Shown: positions 60,175 through 64,000 of the stretch, in pieces
Layout of the letters: each line of letters opens with the position of its first letter
How positions within the stretch are numbered: position 1 is the stretch's first letter
Source of the DNA: Histoplasma ohiense
Taxonomy: Eukaryota > Ascomycota > Eurotiomycetes > Onygenales > Ajellomycetaceae
Assembly: GCA_017607445.1 (NCBI GenBank)
Contig: JAEVHH010000003.1
Span: 4,030,001 to 4,094,000 of the forward strand
DNA: 64,000 nt
Reading direction: 5' to 3'
The notes under the pieces: model-generated
What the model was told of the DNA's origin: nothing
Databases searched by the model: none
Seen by the model: only the letters and a program-made list of their open reading frames with translations
Program-made: the position numbers and the translations under genes

Positions 60175-60335
60175 AAATTCAAAAAATTATTAGAGGATTC
60201 TCAAGTGTTCTCAGTATTAGAATATCCTTTCCACTTGACAAGATATTGCTCTTTATTACAGTGCAATTGTTTATTCAAAATAGCTTCAACAAAATATTCT
60301 GTTCTGTCTTTGAGTAGAATGTCAGAAGGTTTCTT
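60175..60335 (-). pseudogene. Family D chromodomain
   Basis: Reads KKPSDILLKDRTEYFVEAIL, NKQLHCNKEQYLVKWKGYSN, then TENT, TGA, ESSNNFLNF. The WKGY core is intact; the TGA stands at the conserved Trp of the W-E-P/S motif. Confidence 0.88.
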
Positions 60336-60473
60336 AGATTCTTCATCTGATCTCTGATAATAGAATTTCAACAAAATAATATGAAAGATAGAATGTATAG
60401 ATTCAAAGGTTCTCAGAAGATCTAGTCAATATACTTGCAATTCAATGATATTCAGAATTGTAAACAGTTCAAA

Positions 60474-62400
60474 TCATTTATCTTCAAGCTTGCAGCAAGA
60501 TCTAGAAGTTGTTATATTCATGAAAGATAGAAAAACTTGATCTTCAATGACAAAGAATTTCTCTTGATATCTTCTGTTATAGTATTCCACTTGCTTTTCA
60601 AAGGATTTTTGAACTTTGACTTGAAGATTGCTTTGTATCTTTTGTAATTTCTTCACTCTTGCTGTAGCTAAGAGCTCAAGATTGATAGAGATTATAGATT
60701 CAGATTCTTTATCAATTATCTCTCTTGATGAAACAGAATTGTAATCTAGTAGTGCTTGAAACAGTGGCATATCAATAGATGCTTGAGAAACAGAATTGTA
60801 GATGAATTGTGTCTGTGGAAGTAGATTCATTCAATTATTCTGATGATAGTTCAAATATGCTTGTAAATAGTTCTCTAATGTTTGGTTCTGGTGTTCTGTT
60901 TGTTCATTGATTTGAGGGTGGAATGCTGTACTCAGATTGTGCTTAACTCATAAATAATAACAGAATGTTGATCAGTAGTGACTGATAAACAACTTATCTC
61001 TATCAGATATGATAGATGAAGACAAACTGTAATCACTTAGAATAGCATCTATGAACAACTCTGCAAAATCAGAAGCAGTAATTGAAGTCATACAAGAGAA
61101 GTACTTAGTTAGTTTAGTATAGCAGTTCAGTATGATCAAAATACTATTATAGATGATTCCCTTTCAAATTACTGATGGTAATTCAATGATGAAATTTATA
61201 GCAAGAGAATTGAACAGTCTAGTAGACATAAGAATTTTGATAAGTTGTCTGTATGATTTATATCTCTTAGCTTTAACATACTGACAGATATCACACTCTC
61301 TGACATATGTTTCAATATCTTTTTGAAGTGTATTTCAGTAATATTTGTGATGTAGAAGCTCTAAGATTCTGGCAATATCAAAGTGATCTGTTCAGAGATC
61401 ATCATAATGTATTCATAATAACTTCTGAGTGATTGCTTTGCTAGAGAGAATATAGATAGCATGATTGTGATGTAGAAGTTCACAATCTTCATCTATTTAT
61501 CAGATGATCAAAGAATTTCTGAAGATATTGAAGACTTCTCTAAGAGTTCCAGACTTCACACTATTCTTAATTTCTTGATTTTGAGTTACAGTAAAGATGT
61601 CTCTCTTCTGTAATTCTTTAATGAAGTCTAGAAGCTGATTAGTAGGTGATTTGTGATCTGTTTCATTCTCAGCAGTTTTCATTACTGCTAGATATAGTAT
61701 AAGAAGTTCATGATCTTCAGTGTCAGTTTCAAAAAAATCTCAGAAACAAAAATATTCTGCAGAACAATCTGAGCTTTCTCATACTGAAGATGATTCAGTA
61801 TCTACTAAGCTGTTCTGATCAGAGTCATGAAGTTTCTGATGGATTTTTTTCTGTAGAATCAGCAGCATTGACAGCTTTGAATCTACATTCTCAGAAGAAA
61901 TAACATAGTTTGAATATCTTGAAGATGAATTGATGAGGTTTAGTCATTCTGATTGATAGATTATATAGAAATTATAAGCAGATAGCTCTTTCACTCAATG
62001 TATCTGATGATTGTTCAAGCTTTTGATACTAAGAAAGTATTTCAGATTATCATGATCAGTTATGATCTGAATTGAATACAGATTGTCTTGCAGATAGTGT
62101 CATCAGTGATGAAATGATGTCACTATAGTCAGAAGTTTCAAATTATGAATGTTATAGTTTCTAGAAGCTTCAGAAAGCTTCTGTGAAAAGAATGTAATAA
62201 GTCTTCACTTCTTTCTTCAAATAGACACTGAATTATCTATGTCTTTGCTTTGTTCTGATGCTATTTCCATAGCTTCTTGATAGGTTTCTGATACTGGTTC
62301 TAGATGTTGAGATAGAATATCAGCAATTTCATTCTTGCTTACATTCATTTCAACTTGAGTTTCCTTCTGCAGATTATAATGAATCAGTAGAATAGCTTGT
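60474..62400 (-). pseudogene. Family D integrase and RNase H remnant
   Basis: Integrase C-terminal half open at 60474-60830 (MNLLPQTQFIYNSVSQASID; FQALLDYNSVSS). Just upstream, 60840-61020 reads SSIISDRDKLFISHYWSTFC and STAFHPQINEQTEHQNQTLE, the DDE-core region. RNase H end and linker lie near 61700-62400, with an open piece at 62217-62417 (NEIADILSQHLEPVSETYQE). Confidence 0.82.
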
Positions 62401-63184
62401 GCAAATACTTCTTTCAAATTTACAAAAGCTTTTCTTGCTGAATCACTAAGTTGGAACTTAGTTTGCTTATCTGTAGCATTTTGAAGAAGATCTGTAAGAG
62501 ATGTGGCTATTCATGAAAAAGCATATATGAATCTGCAATAAAAGTTCACAAATTCTATGAAAACTTGAATATCATGGACATCTTTAGATTCCAGCCAATT
62601 TAGAATAGTTTCGACTCAGTTGCAATTCATGGCTATATCAGTAGATGATACAATATAGCCAAGAAATTCAACCTCAGTAGTGAAAAAGATGCATTTGCTT
62701 TTCTTAGCATAAAGTTGATATTTTTGTAAGCATTTGAAGATTAATCAGAGATGTTTCATATGATCTTCAGTATTTTGAAAATAGATAAGAATGTTATCAA
62801 GGTAAACAATGCAACAGATATCAACTAGACCTTTCAGCACTTCATTGATATAAGATTGAAATGTAGCAGAAGTATTACAGAGCTCTATAGACATAATTTG
62901 AAATTTGTAGCTGCTGTATTGAGTTTGAAATACTGTTTTCCATTCATCTTCTTCTGCTATTCATATGTAGTAGTAGACATCTTGGAGATCTATTTTAGAG
63001 AAGATGATAATGCTCTGTAATTGATCTAACATTTCTTCAATGTGAGGGATTGAATATCAATTCTTTATAGTTATCTTATTAAGGCCTCAATAATCTATAC
63101 AAAGGTGTAGAGTTTCATTCTTTTTCTTTGTGAATACAATAGATGCAGCAGCAGAGCTCTTTGTAGAATGAACTCACTGCTGTG
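62400..63184 (-). pseudogene. Family D reverse transcriptase remnant, cut by A-vii
   Basis: Minus strand reads CCIVYLDNILIYFQNTEDHM (YLDD is YLDN at 62792-62797), YAKKSKCIFFTTEVEFLGYI and VFIEFVNFYCRFIYAF, typical gypsy RT palm and thumb. The N-terminal part lies beyond A-vii. Confidence 0.83.
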
Positions 63185-63781
63185 TGTAACGGGCGTACTT
63201 CGATTAACGATTTGATACTATCCTAATTATAGATTACAAATTGATTAAGAAAAGAAAGAGAAAAGAAATCAGAAGAAAAGGTCATACAAAGAGGGTTCTT
63301 ATAGAGAAAAGTTCAGAACAGAAGAATATCAGAAGCTGCTCCACAGTGAAGTGTGAAGCAGAAGAACATTAAGAGATACACATAAGAATTGTTAGAAGTT
63401 ATATAAGTGCAGAACATGGGGCAGAGAAATCATTGAGAGCTATATAAAAGAATCATTAGAGACTACACAAATGCAGAACACAGAGCAGAAGAACATAAGA
63501 AACTACATGAAAGAATTGTTAGAGACTACATAAGTGCAGAACACATAGCAGAGAAACATAAAAAGCTATACAGAAGAATTATTAGAGACTACACAAGTGC
63601 AGAGCACAGAGTGAAAGAACATTAAGAGCTACATGAAAGAATTGTTAGAAACTATATGAGCACAGAGCATGAAGCAGAAGAACATTGAGGATTATATGAG
63701 ATCACAACAGTCAGAAACAAGCAGATGCAGAAGAGGAGTTGATTGTGTAAGTTAATTACTAATAAATACTAACTCATCACA
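63185..63781 (-). repeat. 3' LTR of A-vii (597 bp)
   Basis: Starts TGTAACGGGCGTAC, ends AACTCATCACA. It is exactly 63 bp longer than the 534-bp LTRs, equal to one internal tandem unit. Confidence 0.9.
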
Positions 63782-64000
63782 TTATCCCCCTCTACTGAGG
63801 TGAGTGAGGACTCATAGATGTCAAGAGTGGCAGTGTTCTTCAAGATGAACACAGATTTTCAGATCAGACAATTGTATTCTACTCATTTGACAAGATATTC
63901 ACAGTGGTGATGATTGATTCTATTGTCAAGAATTGCTTTGATTTTCCACTTGAGTTTGTTGTCTTCTTCTATAATGATGAATGACTGTCAATTGAAGATT
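63185..64000 (-). mobile_element. Family A chromovirus A-vii, 3' end, runs off the window
   Basis: 3' LTR 63185-63781, polypurine tract 63782-63796, then chromodomain sequence collinear with 1491-1690 of A-ii. It is inserted in family D RT; the left flank CTGTG (63180-63184) should recur beyond the window. Confidence 0.88.

Larger units (their letters stand above)
57838..63184 (-). mobile_element. Family D chromovirus, 3' part, inserted in C-ii
   Basis: A minus-strand element with 3' LTR at 57838-58220, an opposite-strand accessory gene, chromodomain, integrase, RNase H and part of RT; A-vii interrupts at 63185 and the rest is outside the window. Several long segments are unbroken and less decayed than in families A and C. 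Confidence 0.78.

Overview
The window looks like repeat-rich heterochromatin of a filamentous fungus, probably an ascomycete. Reasons: many Ty3/gypsy chromovirus retrotransposons (integrase followed by a chromodomain), Tad/I-like LINE remnants, short fungal-type introns (GTAAGT...TACTAAC...TAG), and heavy C-to-T / G-to-A decay. I see no ordinary host gene, rRNA, functional tRNA or CRISPR. Family letters (A to E) are my own labels; all assignments come from reading the sequence, with no database search.

Layout. 1-8034: family A element A-i (+) split by complete element A-ii (-, 963-6996, 5-bp duplication ATAAG). 8035-11030: LTR scraps and a duplicated MULE-like element with a GATA-rich minisatellite core. 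11031-11660: LINE reverse-transcriptase remnant. 11700-25906: decayed family E gag-pol (+) and an unexplained downstream region, holding SINE copy 1 (15218-15610) and complete family B element B-i (-, 16494-23939, CAATT). 26039-27166: 3' part of A-iii. 27167-28823: family C fragment C-i. 28824-29349: family A LTR, entered by C-ii. 29350-57837: family C element C-ii (-), containing B-ii (30504-44030, CTGCT), which contains A-v (35670-41750, CTATC); also SINE copy 2, A-vi (46209-53378, ATATC) with SINE copy 3 and a truncated LINE inside, and MULE-like copy III. 57838-63184: family D element (-), carrying a solo family B LTR and cut by A-vii (63185 onward).

Main points. (1) The decay process hits CpG and CpC (GG on the other strand) and largely spares CpA, unlike Neurospora RIP; two colinear SINE copies show it base by base, and internal stops are mostly TGA. 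(2) Families B, C and D each carry a spliced accessory gene on the strand opposite gag-pol, between the chromodomain and the 3' LTR. All share a six-cysteine module ending two codons before a phase-0 intron; the family C gene has two modules and a readable three-exon structure. This is my best candidate for something undescribed. (3) Family A, and perhaps B, have a primer-binding site complementary to their own LTR, as in Tf1-type self-priming elements. (4) The SINE is a tRNA-like head fused to a body resembling the 3' end of the LINE at 50212-50939, so the two are likely partners.
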